Positions 35,372 through 43,247 of a stretch of DNA of 64,000 bases are shown one piece after another. The stretch comes from Burkholderiales bacterium UBA4657 (GTDB taxonomy: Bacteria > Pseudomonadota > Gammaproteobacteria > Burkholderiales > Burkholderiaceae_E), in NCBI GenBank assembly GCA_002405475.1, contig DHLX01000018.1, positions 124,001-188,000 of the forward strand. Reading direction: 5' to 3'. Position 1 is the stretch's first letter; every line of letters starts with the position of its first letter. The notes under the pieces are model-generated. The model made no database searches. It was given only the letters and a program-made list of their open reading frames with translations, and was not told where the DNA came from. The position numbers and the translations under genes were made by a program.

Positions 35372-36153
35372 TGCGATGGGCTGAACCGCCACAGCGCCCC
35401 ATGTCGCCTAGCTTTGGTCCCGGGTTGCCGCTATATTTTCGTCCGCCACAAGCGCTGCGACAACAGACCGACAGTGTGTTGGCAGAAACGATAGCGTGTC
35501 CTGAAAACATCGTTCATGTCTGGGGCTTTCATCTGGATGCCCAACCCGAAATGCTTTCCTATTGGCGTAGCTTGTTATCGACCGAAGAACGGCAGCGTGC
35601 CGAGCGTATTGTTCAGCCCCAGCAAGTAGCGCGCTGGGTCGCGGCGCATGGCCTGAAGCGGGAGGTCTTGTCGCTCTATTTGCAAAAAGCAGCGCACGAG
35701 CTCAGGTTTGTTGCTCTGCCAGACGGCAAACCGGTGTTACATCAGCCAGGGCACGAAAAATGGCACTTCAATTTGTCGCACAGCCATCAACGTTTGTTAA
35801 TCGCTGTTTCCTGTTCTGGCCCGGTAGGGGTGGATATCGAATATCACGACCCATCACGACCATTTCTGGCGCTGGCACAAAGGTTTTTTCACCCTGACGA
35901 AGCCGCTGCTATGACGACCATGAATGAAACTTTGGCGCGCACACAGTTTTATCGGGCCTGGGTGGCGAAAGAGGCCTTACTGAAAGCGCAAGGCACGGGG
36001 CTGCGCGGCGGCCTGTCCCGGTGGCCAGTGTCGGCCACCGAAACCGGCAAAATGCAGACGACATCCTGGACGGTGCATTGGCTGACATTTTCTGAACCCG
36101 GGTTTAGTGCTGCAGTGGCGATGCGACCGGAAAATCAGTGGTGCTGGGTTTAA
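35371..36153 (+). CDS. 4'-phosphopantetheinyl transferase superfamily protein (Sfp type)
   Basis: Transfers phosphopantetheine from CoA to a carrier-protein serine. Sfp-type motifs: GVDIEY for Mg2+ binding, FFHPDE, and WVAKEALLKAQGTGL, which holds the catalytic WxxKEA. ATG 35371 overlaps the upstream TAA by one base, giving 260 residues. No polyketide, peptide or carrier-protein gene is visible in the window, so its client is elsewhere. Confidence 0.9.
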   Translation: MRWAEPPQRPMSPSFGPGLPLYFRPPQALRQQTDSVLAETIACPENIVHVWGFHLDAQPEMLSYWRSLLSTEERQRAERIVQPQQVARWVAAHGLKREVLSLYLQKAAHELRFVALPDGKPVLHQPGHEKWHFNLSHSHQRLLIAVSCSGPVGVDIEYHDPSRPFLALAQRFFHPDEAAAMTTMNETLARTQFYRAWVAKEALLKAQGTGLRGGLSRWPVSATETGKMQTTSWTVHWLTFSEPGFSAAVAMRPENQWCWV

Positions 36154-36184
36154 TTAGTAGCCCGTCGGCACAATACGCTAGACT

Positions 36185-36928
36185 ATGGGAATGAATCAGT
36201 CCTTGTTACCCACACACAGCGCGCTAAAGACGGATACCGAGCACGATCAGGGCACGCCAGTGTCGCTCAAGATTCGTGAGCGCCTCAAGGCAGCGAAAGA
36301 GCGCTTTCATGCCAACGACAACATTTCGGCTTATATACAGCCCGGTGAACTCGATGGCTTAAAAGACGAAGTCGAGCAAAAACTGCTCGATGTGCTGAAT
36401 GCGTTGGTGATTGACACCGAGCACGACCACAATACCCGCGAAACCGCCAAGCGCGTTGCCAAAATGTATTTGAGCGAAGTATTTCGCGGGCGCTATATGC
36501 CCGAGCCGGATGTCACCGAATTTCCGAATGCCGAGCGTCTGAATGAATTGATGATCGTCGGGCCAATCACGGTGCGTAGTGCCTGTTCACATCATTTGTG
36601 TCCAATTCTGGGCAAATTGTGGATAGGCGTCATGCCGAATGAGCACTCCAATCTGATAGGCCTGTCCAAATACGTGCGATTGGCCGACTGGATTATGAGT
36701 CGGCCTCAGATTCAGGAAGAGGCCGTGACGCGGTTGGCGGATTTATTGCACGAACGGCTTCAGCCCGATGGCCTGGCGGTGGTGATGGAGGCCGAGCATT
36801 ACTGCATGAAGTGGCGTGGCGTCAAGGAAAGTGATTCCAAAATGATCAACAGCGTGATGCGCGGGTCGTTTCTGAAGGACCCAAATTTGCGGCGCGAATT
36901 TTTGTCTTTGTTATCGAATAAAAACTAG
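36185..36928 (+). CDS. folE: GTP cyclohydrolase I
   Basis: Opens GTP to 7,8-dihydroneopterin triphosphate, the first step to folate and pterins. Zinc ligands are in SACSHHLCPILGK and in EAEHYCMKWRGVK. The HYCMKWRG wording and an N-terminal extension of roughly 45 residues differ from the E. coli form and mark a distinct FolE subgroup. It is followed 13 bp later by a BLUF photoreceptor gene on the same strand. Confidence 0.93.
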   Translation: MGMNQSLLPTHSALKTDTEHDQGTPVSLKIRERLKAAKERFHANDNISAYIQPGELDGLKDEVEQKLLDVLNALVIDTEHDHNTRETAKRVAKMYLSEVFRGRYMPEPDVTEFPNAERLNELMIVGPITVRSACSHHLCPILGKLWIGVMPNEHSNLIGLSKYVRLADWIMSRPQIQEEAVTRLADLLHERLQPDGLAVVMEAEHYCMKWRGVKESDSKMINSVMRGSFLKDPNLRREFLSLLSNKN

Positions 36929-36941
36929 GAGTGAAGCTTCC

Positions 36942-37370
36942 ATGCTTGTACGCTTGTTATACGCCAGCCGTGCTGCCGCGCCTGTCAATCAGGACACCAT
37001 AGAATCCATACTGCAACAATCGAGAAGCTACAACCCATCGCTGGGTGTGACCGGCATATTGTGTCACGGTGGCGATGTTTATATGCAAGTGCTGGAGGGG
37101 GGGCGCGCTGCAGTTAACGAGCTGTATAACAAAATTGTGCGTGACCCGCGTCATACCGAAGTATTGCTGCTGCATTACGAAGAGGTGGCTGAGCGCCGCT
37201 TTTCGGGCTGGACTATGGGACAGGTCAATGTCTCCAAAATTAACCCCTCTACCCTGCTGAAATATTCCGAACGTCCCGAGCTCGATCCGTTTGCCACTTC
37301 CGGCAAGGCTTCACTGGCCCTGCTTGAGGAGTTGATTAGTACTGCACAAATAGTTGGTCGCGCAGGTTAA
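36942..37370 (+). CDS. BLUF-domain blue-light sensor (single domain)
   Basis: FAD-binding blue-light receptor of 142 residues consisting of one BLUF domain plus a short helical tail. All photocycle residues are present at a constant offset of 14 from AppA: Tyr7 (AppA Tyr21), Asn31 (Asn45), Gln49 (Gln63), Trp90 (Trp104) and Met92 (Met106). No output domain is fused, so it must signal through a partner protein. AGGAG precedes the start and the gap to folE is only 13 bp. Confidence 0.93.
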   Translation: MLVRLLYASRAAAPVNQDTIESILQQSRSYNPSLGVTGILCHGGDVYMQVLEGGRAAVNELYNKIVRDPRHTEVLLLHYEEVAERRFSGWTMGQVNVSKINPSTLLKYSERPELDPFATSGKASLALLEELISTAQIVGRAG

Positions 37371-37423
37371 AATCCCAAGAAAATATTCTGGCTGGTGCGG
37401 GCTGACAACATGGAACGACAGAT

Positions 37424-38194
37424 ATGTTGCTGTTCAAGCTTGCGCTGGTGGCCTTGTCTATATTTTTAGCATCCTGGGTAGCAAAACGATTTGGTCATGC
37501 CGTTGGCGGTGCCCTGGCGGGCATGCCAGTGATCGCCGGGCCGATCATGGCGCTGGTTTTAATTGATCACGGTCCGGTACTGGCACACGACATAGCGCTT
37601 GCTACACTGGTATGCGTTCCGGCAACAGTTGCTCATATAGTCACATTTACGCATATGGCAAAAAAAATGCCATGGCCCTTATGCTTGGCGCTGGCCATGA
37701 CGGTTTTTTTCATCGTGTCGTTGGCGCTCGTGGCGCTGGACTGGCCAGACTGGATGTGCATAATGCTGGCAGCACTGGCGCCCGCAGTGGGCTTGATGAG
37801 CATGCCCAGGGTCAAGAAGCAAAGTGGAGGCATTGCCATACCTGCACTTGAAATAGTGGCGCGCATACTCGCTGCAATAACTCTGGCAGGAACGATTATT
37901 GTGGGGGCAGATTATTTTCCGGCCAGTATCAGCGGAATACTGTTGGCGATACCCATTGCGGGCAGCATACTGCCGTGCTTTACCCTGCCAACATACGGCT
38001 ACCAAGCGACCGTGAATTTGCTGGGCGGCTTTGCTAAAGGCCTGAATGGTTTTTGTACCTTTTTCATCGGCCTATTGCTGGCATTGCCGGTTTTTAATGC
38101 TGCGCCAGCCTTTCTGTTGGCACTGTCCGCAGCATTCGCCGTGGCGTTATTGGTGTACCGCATCAATCAGCGATTGGCGCGGTCATCGCCCTGA
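37424..38194 (+). CDS. Polytopic membrane protein of unknown function
   Basis: I do not recognise the family. The 256 residues form about eight hydrophobic segments; polar signatures include the near N-terminal AKRFGHAVGGALAGMPVIAGPIM and the internal LLAIPIAGSILPCFTLPTYGY, which might line a transport path. There is no signal peptide beyond the first helix. The 3' end overlaps the convergent MarR gene by 28 bp. It may share a transcript with folE and the BLUF gene (54-bp gap). Confidence 0.75.
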   Translation: MLLFKLALVALSIFLASWVAKRFGHAVGGALAGMPVIAGPIMALVLIDHGPVLAHDIALATLVCVPATVAHIVTFTHMAKKMPWPLCLALAMTVFFIVSLALVALDWPDWMCIMLAALAPAVGLMSMPRVKKQSGGIAIPALEIVARILAAITLAGTIIVGADYFPASISGILLAIPIAGSILPCFTLPTYGYQATVNLLGGFAKGLNGFCTFFIGLLLALPVFNAAPAFLLALSAAFAVALLVYRINQRLARSSP

Positions 38195-38649
38195 ATCCAG
38201 TCATCATCACGCAATACCAGCTTACCCAGAATCCGCAGGAACTGAACGCGCTCAGCAGACGTCAGGAGAGAAAGCATGGATTGTTCACGTTCCCGGAAAA
38301 TCGGCATGACTTTGGCATAGAGCTGGCGCGCCTTGGCGGTCAGGTGCAGAAAAGAACGCCGGCCATCTTCGGGGTCGGATTTTTTCTTGACATAACCTTG
38401 CTCAACCAGCTTGCTCAAAGCCTGGCTGACTGAATTTTTTGGGTGGCGGGTAATGTCGCACACGTCCTGTGCCGTCAGTGGCCCTAGCTGATGCAGGCAA
38501 AAAATAACTACAAATTCACCCCGAGCAATGCCATAGCGCTGACTGATATCGGCATAAATGGGGCCAACGAAATAATTGGCCAGTAGAACCAGCCGATAGC
38601 TGGTCAGAATTTCATTATCAGAAAGAATTTTTGTGCGATGCCATGACAT
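38167..38649 (-). CDS. MarR-family transcriptional regulator
   Basis: Winged-helix regulator of 160 residues. The recognition region LTAQDVCDITRHPKNSVSQALSKLVEQGYV and the beta wing with DPEDGRR are classic MarR features. It is divergent from a FAD-linked oxidase, with a perfect 20-bp inverted repeat between the two starts, which suggests control of that enzyme and itself by an aromatic or hydroxy acid ligand (inference). Confidence 0.92.
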   Translation of the reverse strand: MSWHRTKILSDNEILTSYRLVLLANYFVGPIYADISQRYGIARGEFVVIFCLHQLGPLTAQDVCDITRHPKNSVSQALSKLVEQGYVKKKSDPEDGRRSFLHLTAKARQLYAKVMPIFREREQSMLSLLTSAERVQFLRILGKLVLRDDDWIQGDDRANR

Positions 38650-38679
38650 GGCGACCCCTAAAATTGATAGCTATTGCAC

Positions 38680-38699
38680 ATAGTTCTAAATAGAACTAT
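38680..38699. promoter_or_regulatory. Candidate MarR operator
   Basis: ATAGTTCTA-AA-TAGAACTAT, a perfect inverted repeat with 9-bp arms and a 2-bp spacer. It lies 30 bp from the marR start and 27 bp from the FAD-oxidase start, the expected place for a shared operator. Confidence 0.8.
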
Positions 38700-38726
38700 A
38701 TTAGCAGGATGATGAAGGAGACACAG

Positions 38727-40112
38727 ATGGAACCGCGCTTCCCCCCCGCCCTGCACCAGGAATTAAAAAATCGCTTTGCCGAGCGCTACAGCACCGCACA
38801 GGCAGTACGCGAGCACCATGGCAAGGACGAATCCCCCTACGACCCTATGCTGCCAGATGCGGTAGTTTTTGTCAGAACAACACAAGAAATTATTGAGCTG
38901 GTTCACGCCTGCGAGCATTATCGTGTGCCACTTATTCCGTATGGTGCAGGCTCTTCTATCGAGGGGCATCTGCTGGCGCTACAGGGTGGTATTTCAATCG
39001 ACATGAGCCAGATGAATCAGGTGCTGGCGGTCAATGCCGAAGACCTGACCGCTACGGTACAGGCCGGAGTGACGCGCAAACAACTGAATCAGGAATTGAA
39101 AAGCAGCGGCCTGTTTTTTCCGATAGACCCGGGAGCCGATGCCACCCTGGGTGGCATGACGGCCACGCGTGCCAGCGGTACCAATGCGGTGCGCTATGGC
39201 ACCATGCGTGAAAATGTGCTGGGCCTGACCGTTGTGACCGCGCAGGGCAAGGTGGTGCAGACATCGCGTCGCGCCAAAAAGTCGAGCGCTGGCTATGATC
39301 TGACGCGCCTGTTTGTTGGTAGTGAAGGCACACTTGGCATCATTACCGAAGTTACGGTCAAGCTTTACCCGCAACCAGAAGCCATTAGTGGCGCCACGGT
39401 ACATTTTCCAACGGTGGCCGATGCGGTCAATACGGTTATTACCACCATACAACTAGGCATACCGATTGCCCGTGCCGAGTTGCTGGACAGTACAACGCTA
39501 CGCGCCATCAATGCCTACAGCAAAACACAACTGCCGGAACAACCGACGCTGTTTCTTGAATTTCACGGCTCGCCCGCCAGTGTTGAAGAGCAGGCGCAAA
39601 CGGTGCAGCAAATTGCCCAGGAACATCAGGGTGCCGAATTTCAATGGGCGACACAGCCCGAGCAGCGCAGCAAGTTATGGCAGGCACGCCACGACGCCTA
39701 TTTTGCCGCGTTACAACTCAAGCCAGGCTGTCGCAGTGTGACGACCGACGTTTGTGTACCCATATCGCGACTGGCAGAAGTGATTGAAACCACGCGGCAG
39801 CTGCTGTCAGGTTCAAGCTTGCCGGCGCCGCTATTTGGTCATGTGGGCGATGGCAATTTTCATTGCGCCATATTGGTTGACCCGAATAATGCGGCAGAAC
39901 TGGCTGAAGCCGAACGCCTGAATGAAGCCATAGTAAAAACCGCACTTGAGCATGATGGTACGTGTACCGGCGAACATGGCGTTGGTTTACACAAGATGGC
40001 ATTTCTGGCACAGGAGCATGGCAGCGACATGCTCGATCTGATGCGTGCCATTAAACAAGCGTTTGATCCACTAGGCATTTTGAATCCAGGAAAAATCGTC
40101 AGCCCAGCTTAA
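38727..40112 (+). CDS. FAD-linked oxidase, D-lactate/glycolate (2-hydroxy acid) dehydrogenase type
   Basis: Flavoprotein of the GlcD/D-lactate dehydrogenase (cytochrome) group. FAD-binding segments include IPYGAGSSIEGHLLA and DPGADATLGGMTATRASGTNAVRYGTM (in part), and the C-terminal GEHGVGLHKM is diagnostic. I chose ATG 38727, which has AAGGAG six bases upstream, giving 461 residues; ATG 38709 is possible. It has no GlcE/GlcF partners, favouring a single-subunit dehydrogenase. Its TAA stop lies inside a PmrA-type box controlling the next gene. Confidence 0.88.
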   Translation: MEPRFPPALHQELKNRFAERYSTAQAVREHHGKDESPYDPMLPDAVVFVRTTQEIIELVHACEHYRVPLIPYGAGSSIEGHLLALQGGISIDMSQMNQVLAVNAEDLTATVQAGVTRKQLNQELKSSGLFFPIDPGADATLGGMTATRASGTNAVRYGTMRENVLGLTVVTAQGKVVQTSRRAKKSSAGYDLTRLFVGSEGTLGIITEVTVKLYPQPEAISGATVHFPTVADAVNTVITTIQLGIPIARAELLDSTTLRAINAYSKTQLPEQPTLFLEFHGSPASVEEQAQTVQQIAQEHQGAEFQWATQPEQRSKLWQARHDAYFAALQLKPGCRSVTTDVCVPISRLAEVIETTRQLLSGSSLPAPLFGHVGDGNFHCAILVDPNNAAELAEAERLNEAIVKTALEHDGTCTGEHGVGLHKMAFLAQEHGSDMLDLMRAIKQAFDPLGILNPGKIVSPA

Positions 40113-40124
40113 GCCTGGCTTAAG
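40108..40124 (+). promoter_or_regulatory. PmrA-type box 1 (CTTAAG-N5-CTTAAG)
   Basis: Perfect direct repeat CTTAAG (40108-40113), five bases, CTTAAG (40119-40124). This matches the published form of the PmrA/BasR binding site, two hexamers 5 bp apart. It overlaps the stop codon of the upstream oxidase and lies 48 bp before the likely eptA start. The response regulator gene of the same operon would be its natural ligand. Confidence 0.8.
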
Positions 40125-40172
40125 CTGGCTGTGGCAAGTTGCCGGACTTGCAAATACAACAGGGATTCCGGC

Positions 40173-41867
40173 TTGAAACTTTCTCAGCATATTCTGCCCA
40201 CAGCGCTGATGGCGCGGCGCTTTCACCTCAGCACCGAGCTCGTCATGGGCCTGTTTGCGCTATACGGCGCACTGGTATTCAACCAGAGTCTGTTAAGCCT
40301 GACGCTGCAACTACACCCTTGGCACGAACCTGCCAGCTGGGGTCTACTGGCGGGAATACTGGCTATCGTCACCAGCCTGCATTTCCTGCTACTGGCGCTG
40401 GTCTCGACACAAAAAAACGTTAAATTCTGGGTACTGTTATTTGCCATAACGGGTACGCTGGCTGCGCATTATCAGGCGCACTATCGGGTTTACTTTGACC
40501 CGTCCATGATGCGCAACATACTACATACCGATTATGCCGAGGCCAGAGAGCTGATTTCATGGAGTCTGTTTTCCAGTGTGGCGGTCTGGTTTATTCCCCT
40601 GGCACTGGTACTGCGCCAAGTACAGGTCAAGTCCGTCTCACGCACCAGGGCATTGCAGCAGCGTCTGCTCGCCGTGCTACTGGCAGGTGGAGTACTCATA
40701 GTGGTTATGCTGAGTCTGTATGCGCCGCTATCGTCCATGATGCGTAACCACAAAGAGGCGCGCTATCTGATAACACCTGCCAATACACTATGGGGTTTGC
40801 TGCAGGTTGTAGACAACGATACTCAAGCATGGGCTCAGGGTGCGCGCCTGCCGATAGGGCTGGATGCCCATGCCGTGCCACGACCTGCGGCACGCACACG
40901 CCCTTTGCTGGTGGTGTGGGTGGTCGGTGAGACCGTGCGCGCGGCTAATTGGGGGCTGAATGGCTACTCACGAGCCACCACACCCGAGCTGGCGCGCTGG
41001 GCAGCGCAACCGGGATTCATCCATTTCCCCCTGGCGCAAAGTTGTGGCACCAATACCGAGGTATCGGTACCCTGCCTGTTTTCTCCCTGGGGGCGGCACG
41101 ATTATGACGAGCGCCGCATTCGCGGCAGCGAGTCATTGCTGCACGTACTGGCACGAGCCGGAGTTGGGGTGCATTGGCGCGATAATCAGTCGGGTTGCAA
41201 AGGGGTATGCGATGGCCTGCCCCACGAAAACACCTCGCAGCACGCGGGCCAGAACCCCTTGTGCCACGAGGGGCAATGCTGGGACGAGATACTGCTGGCG
41301 GGCTTTGAGCAAAAACTGGCACAGCTGGCGACGGGCACGCCGCCCCGTTCGCACTTATGGGTATTGCATCAGTTGGGCAACCATGGCCCGGCTTATTACA
41401 AACGCTATCCACCCGCCTATGACCAATTTCAACCCGCCTGCCAGCAGGACGACTTAAGTCGCTGCACTAATCAGCAAATTGTCAATGCCTATGACAATGC
41501 CCTGCTTTATACCGACACCGTACTGAGTCGCCTGCTACAAACACTGCAACAACAGCAAGAGGCTATCGACTCAGTCGTGATTTATGTTTCTGATCATGGC
41601 GAATCACTGGGAGAGAAAAATCTGTATTTGCATGGCGTGCCGTACTGGATGGCACCCGAGCAGCAGACCCGGGTACCGATGTTTCTGTGGTTTTCAAAAC
41701 ATGCGGCACAGACTACCGGAACCGATCTGAGTTGCCTGAAAGCGCGCGCACAACAGCCGGTGCAGCACGACCACTTGTTTCATACCGTGCTTAGCCTGTT
41801 CGATGTCCGTACCAGTCTGCATCAACCAGAATGGGACTTGCTGACTCTGTGCCAAACCCGGCCATGA
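40173..41867 (+). CDS. eptA: Phosphoethanolamine transferase (EptA/PmrC-like)
   Basis: Inner-membrane enzyme that adds phosphoethanolamine from phosphatidylethanolamine to lipid A, lowering polymyxin binding. About five N-terminal membrane helices precede a periplasmic alkaline-phosphatase-type domain. The nucleophile Thr is in GETVRAANWGLNGY, metal ligands are in YVSDHGESLGE and LGNHGP, and the cysteines in SCGTNTEVSVPC match family disulfides. I chose TTG 40173 because AGGGA precedes it and the upstream GTG (40131) lies almost on the regulatory box; ATG 40209 is another option. First gene of an eptA-PAP2-pmrA-pmrB operon. Confidence 0.9.
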   Translation: MKLSQHILPTALMARRFHLSTELVMGLFALYGALVFNQSLLSLTLQLHPWHEPASWGLLAGILAIVTSLHFLLLALVSTQKNVKFWVLLFAITGTLAAHYQAHYRVYFDPSMMRNILHTDYAEARELISWSLFSSVAVWFIPLALVLRQVQVKSVSRTRALQQRLLAVLLAGGVLIVVMLSLYAPLSSMMRNHKEARYLITPANTLWGLLQVVDNDTQAWAQGARLPIGLDAHAVPRPAARTRPLLVVWVVGETVRAANWGLNGYSRATTPELARWAAQPGFIHFPLAQSCGTNTEVSVPCLFSPWGRHDYDERRIRGSESLLHVLARAGVGVHWRDNQSGCKGVCDGLPHENTSQHAGQNPLCHEGQCWDEILLAGFEQKLAQLATGTPPRSHLWVLHQLGNHGPAYYKRYPPAYDQFQPACQQDDLSRCTNQQIVNAYDNALLYTDTVLSRLLQTLQQQQEAIDSVVIYVSDHGESLGEKNLYLHGVPYWMAPEQQTRVPMFLWFSKHAAQTTGTDLSCLKARAQQPVQHDHLFHTVLSLFDVRTSLHQPEWDLLTLCQTRP

Positions 41868-42559
41868 ATACCTCAACAACACTCTGGTTGCATCGTGATA
41901 CCAGCGTGATGTTGATAGGCCTGTTGTTGCTTCTGGCCTGGGATGCAAGTGGCTGGGATCTGGCCGTCATGAAAGCGATTGCCGATGGGCATAGTTTCCC
42001 GTGGCGCAGTCACTGGCTTACCGGCCTGGTATTGCACCAAGGTGGCCGCTGGCTGTCCTGGGGCGTGGTGGCGGCGATGGTGCTGGAGGCCGTCTTTTAT
42101 ATCAAGCCCGGGCCATCGCGACAAAAGCGCTTTGCGTATATAGCAGGTATGGTATTTTGTGCCTTGCTGGTACCACTCATTAAGCGCATCAGCCTGACCA
42201 GTTGCCCCTGGGATTTAACCGATTTTGGCGGCAAGGCACACTATGTATCGCATTGGGCTTGGGGCATGGTTGATGGTGGCGCTGGTCATTGTTTTCCTTC
42301 AGGGCATGCGGTGGCGGCATTTGGCTTTTTTGGCATGTATTTTTTGTGGCGCGATCATGATGACAAATTTGCCAGGGGCTGGCTCATGGGCGTGCTGATA
42401 GTGGGGCTGCTGTTCGCGTTGACGCAAACCGTGCGCGGCGCGCATTATCCCAGCCATAGCGCGTGGACAGCGTGGCTGTGCTGGACGGTTTTTTCTGCCT
42501 TGTCAGTATTGTTCGAAGTTCGAACCGCGCTCATCAGGCAAAACAAAGCTATAGAATAA
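41864..42559 (+). CDS. PAP2-family membrane phosphatase (LpxT/undecaprenyl-phosphatase-like)
   Basis: Polytopic PAP2 phosphatase with about six hydrophobic helices (231 residues). The active-site motifs are KRISLTSCPWDL, CFPSGHAVAAFGF and RGAHYPSHSAWTAW; the last Asp-type position of the classical third motif reads as Trp/Ala, although the catalytic His is kept. The start overlaps the eptA stop as ATGA. In this setting it may dephosphorylate lipid A or recycle lipid phosphates, like LpxT or LpxE (inference). Confidence 0.85.
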   Translation: MNTSTTLWLHRDTSVMLIGLLLLLAWDASGWDLAVMKAIADGHSFPWRSHWLTGLVLHQGGRWLSWGVVAAMVLEAVFYIKPGPSRQKRFAYIAGMVFCALLVPLIKRISLTSCPWDLTDFGGKAHYVSHWAWGMVDGGAGHCFPSGHAVAAFGFFGMYFLWRDHDDKFARGWLMGVLIVGLLFALTQTVRGAHYPSHSAWTAWLCWTVFSALSVLFEVRTALIRQNKAIE

Positions 42560-42563
42560 AGGC

Positions 42564-43247
42564 ATGCGCCTACTACTGGTTGAAGACGACGCGTTACTGG
42601 GTGAGGGTCTGGCCGCAGGCTTGCGCGCTTGCGACTTTGCCGTGGACTGGTTTCGGTCTGGACAAGAGGCTCAAAGTGCTGCCGCCTTGACCCTGTACGA
42701 TGCCGTGATACTGGACCTAGGCTTGCCGGGCATGGATGGCATGACGCTGTTACGCTATTGGCGTTCGTCACGGCACACGGTGCCGGTGCTGGTATTGACA
42801 GCACGTGATGCGCTAGAACAGCGGATAGCCGGGCTGGATGCGGGTGCTGATGATTATTTGATCAAACCGGTGGCACTGCAGGAGTTGGCAGCGCGCCTAC
42901 GCGCCCTGATACGGCGTAGCCACGGCAAGGCCGACCCGGTATGGAGCCATGGCGCGCTCGAGTTCAATGCCTCGGCACGCGCGGTGCGCTGGCGTGGGCA
43001 GGCGCTGGACCTGACCGCCAAAGAGCTGGCCTTGCTGGAACTGTTCCTATCGCACCCGGGGCGAATTTTGTCCAAGCCGTTTTTGCAGGAAAAACTGTAT
43101 GACTGGGGCGAGGAACTGGAAAGCAATGCCCTGGAGGTACATATTCATCACTTGCGTAAAAAAACCAGCAGTGACCTGATACGCACGGTGCGAGGGGTGG
43201 GCTACGTATTGACTGCGGCCGAAGCCGCCGGGGGTGCCGCCTCATGA
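42564..43247 (+). CDS. pmrA: Two-component response regulator, OmpR family (PmrA-like)
   Basis: Receiver plus winged-helix DNA-binding domain, 227 residues. The acidic pocket is Glu7-Asp8-Asp9, the phosphoacceptor is Asp51 in ILDLGLPGMDG, and a Lys in LIKPV completes the site. The C-terminal OmpR/PhoB fold contains LTAKELALLELF and VRGVGYVL. It is 4 bp after the PAP2 gene and overlaps the kinase start, so the order eptA-(PAP2)-RR-HK resembles pmrCAB. The name is inferred from context and the two CTTAAG boxes. Confidence 0.88.
   Translation: MRLLLVEDDALLGEGLAAGLRACDFAVDWFRSGQEAQSAAALTLYDAVILDLGLPGMDGMTLLRYWRSSRHTVPVLVLTARDALEQRIAGLDAGADDYLIKPVALQELAARLRALIRRSHGKADPVWSHGALEFNASARAVRWRGQALDLTAKELALLELFLSHPGRILSKPFLQEKLYDWGEELESNALEVHIHHLRKKTSSDLIRTVRGVGYVLTAAEAAGGAAS

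Noticed and set aside
36942..37370. BLUF protein with a fused output domain
   Set aside because: Only about 45 residues remain after the Trp90 region; there is no space for an EAL, GGDEF or other output domain.
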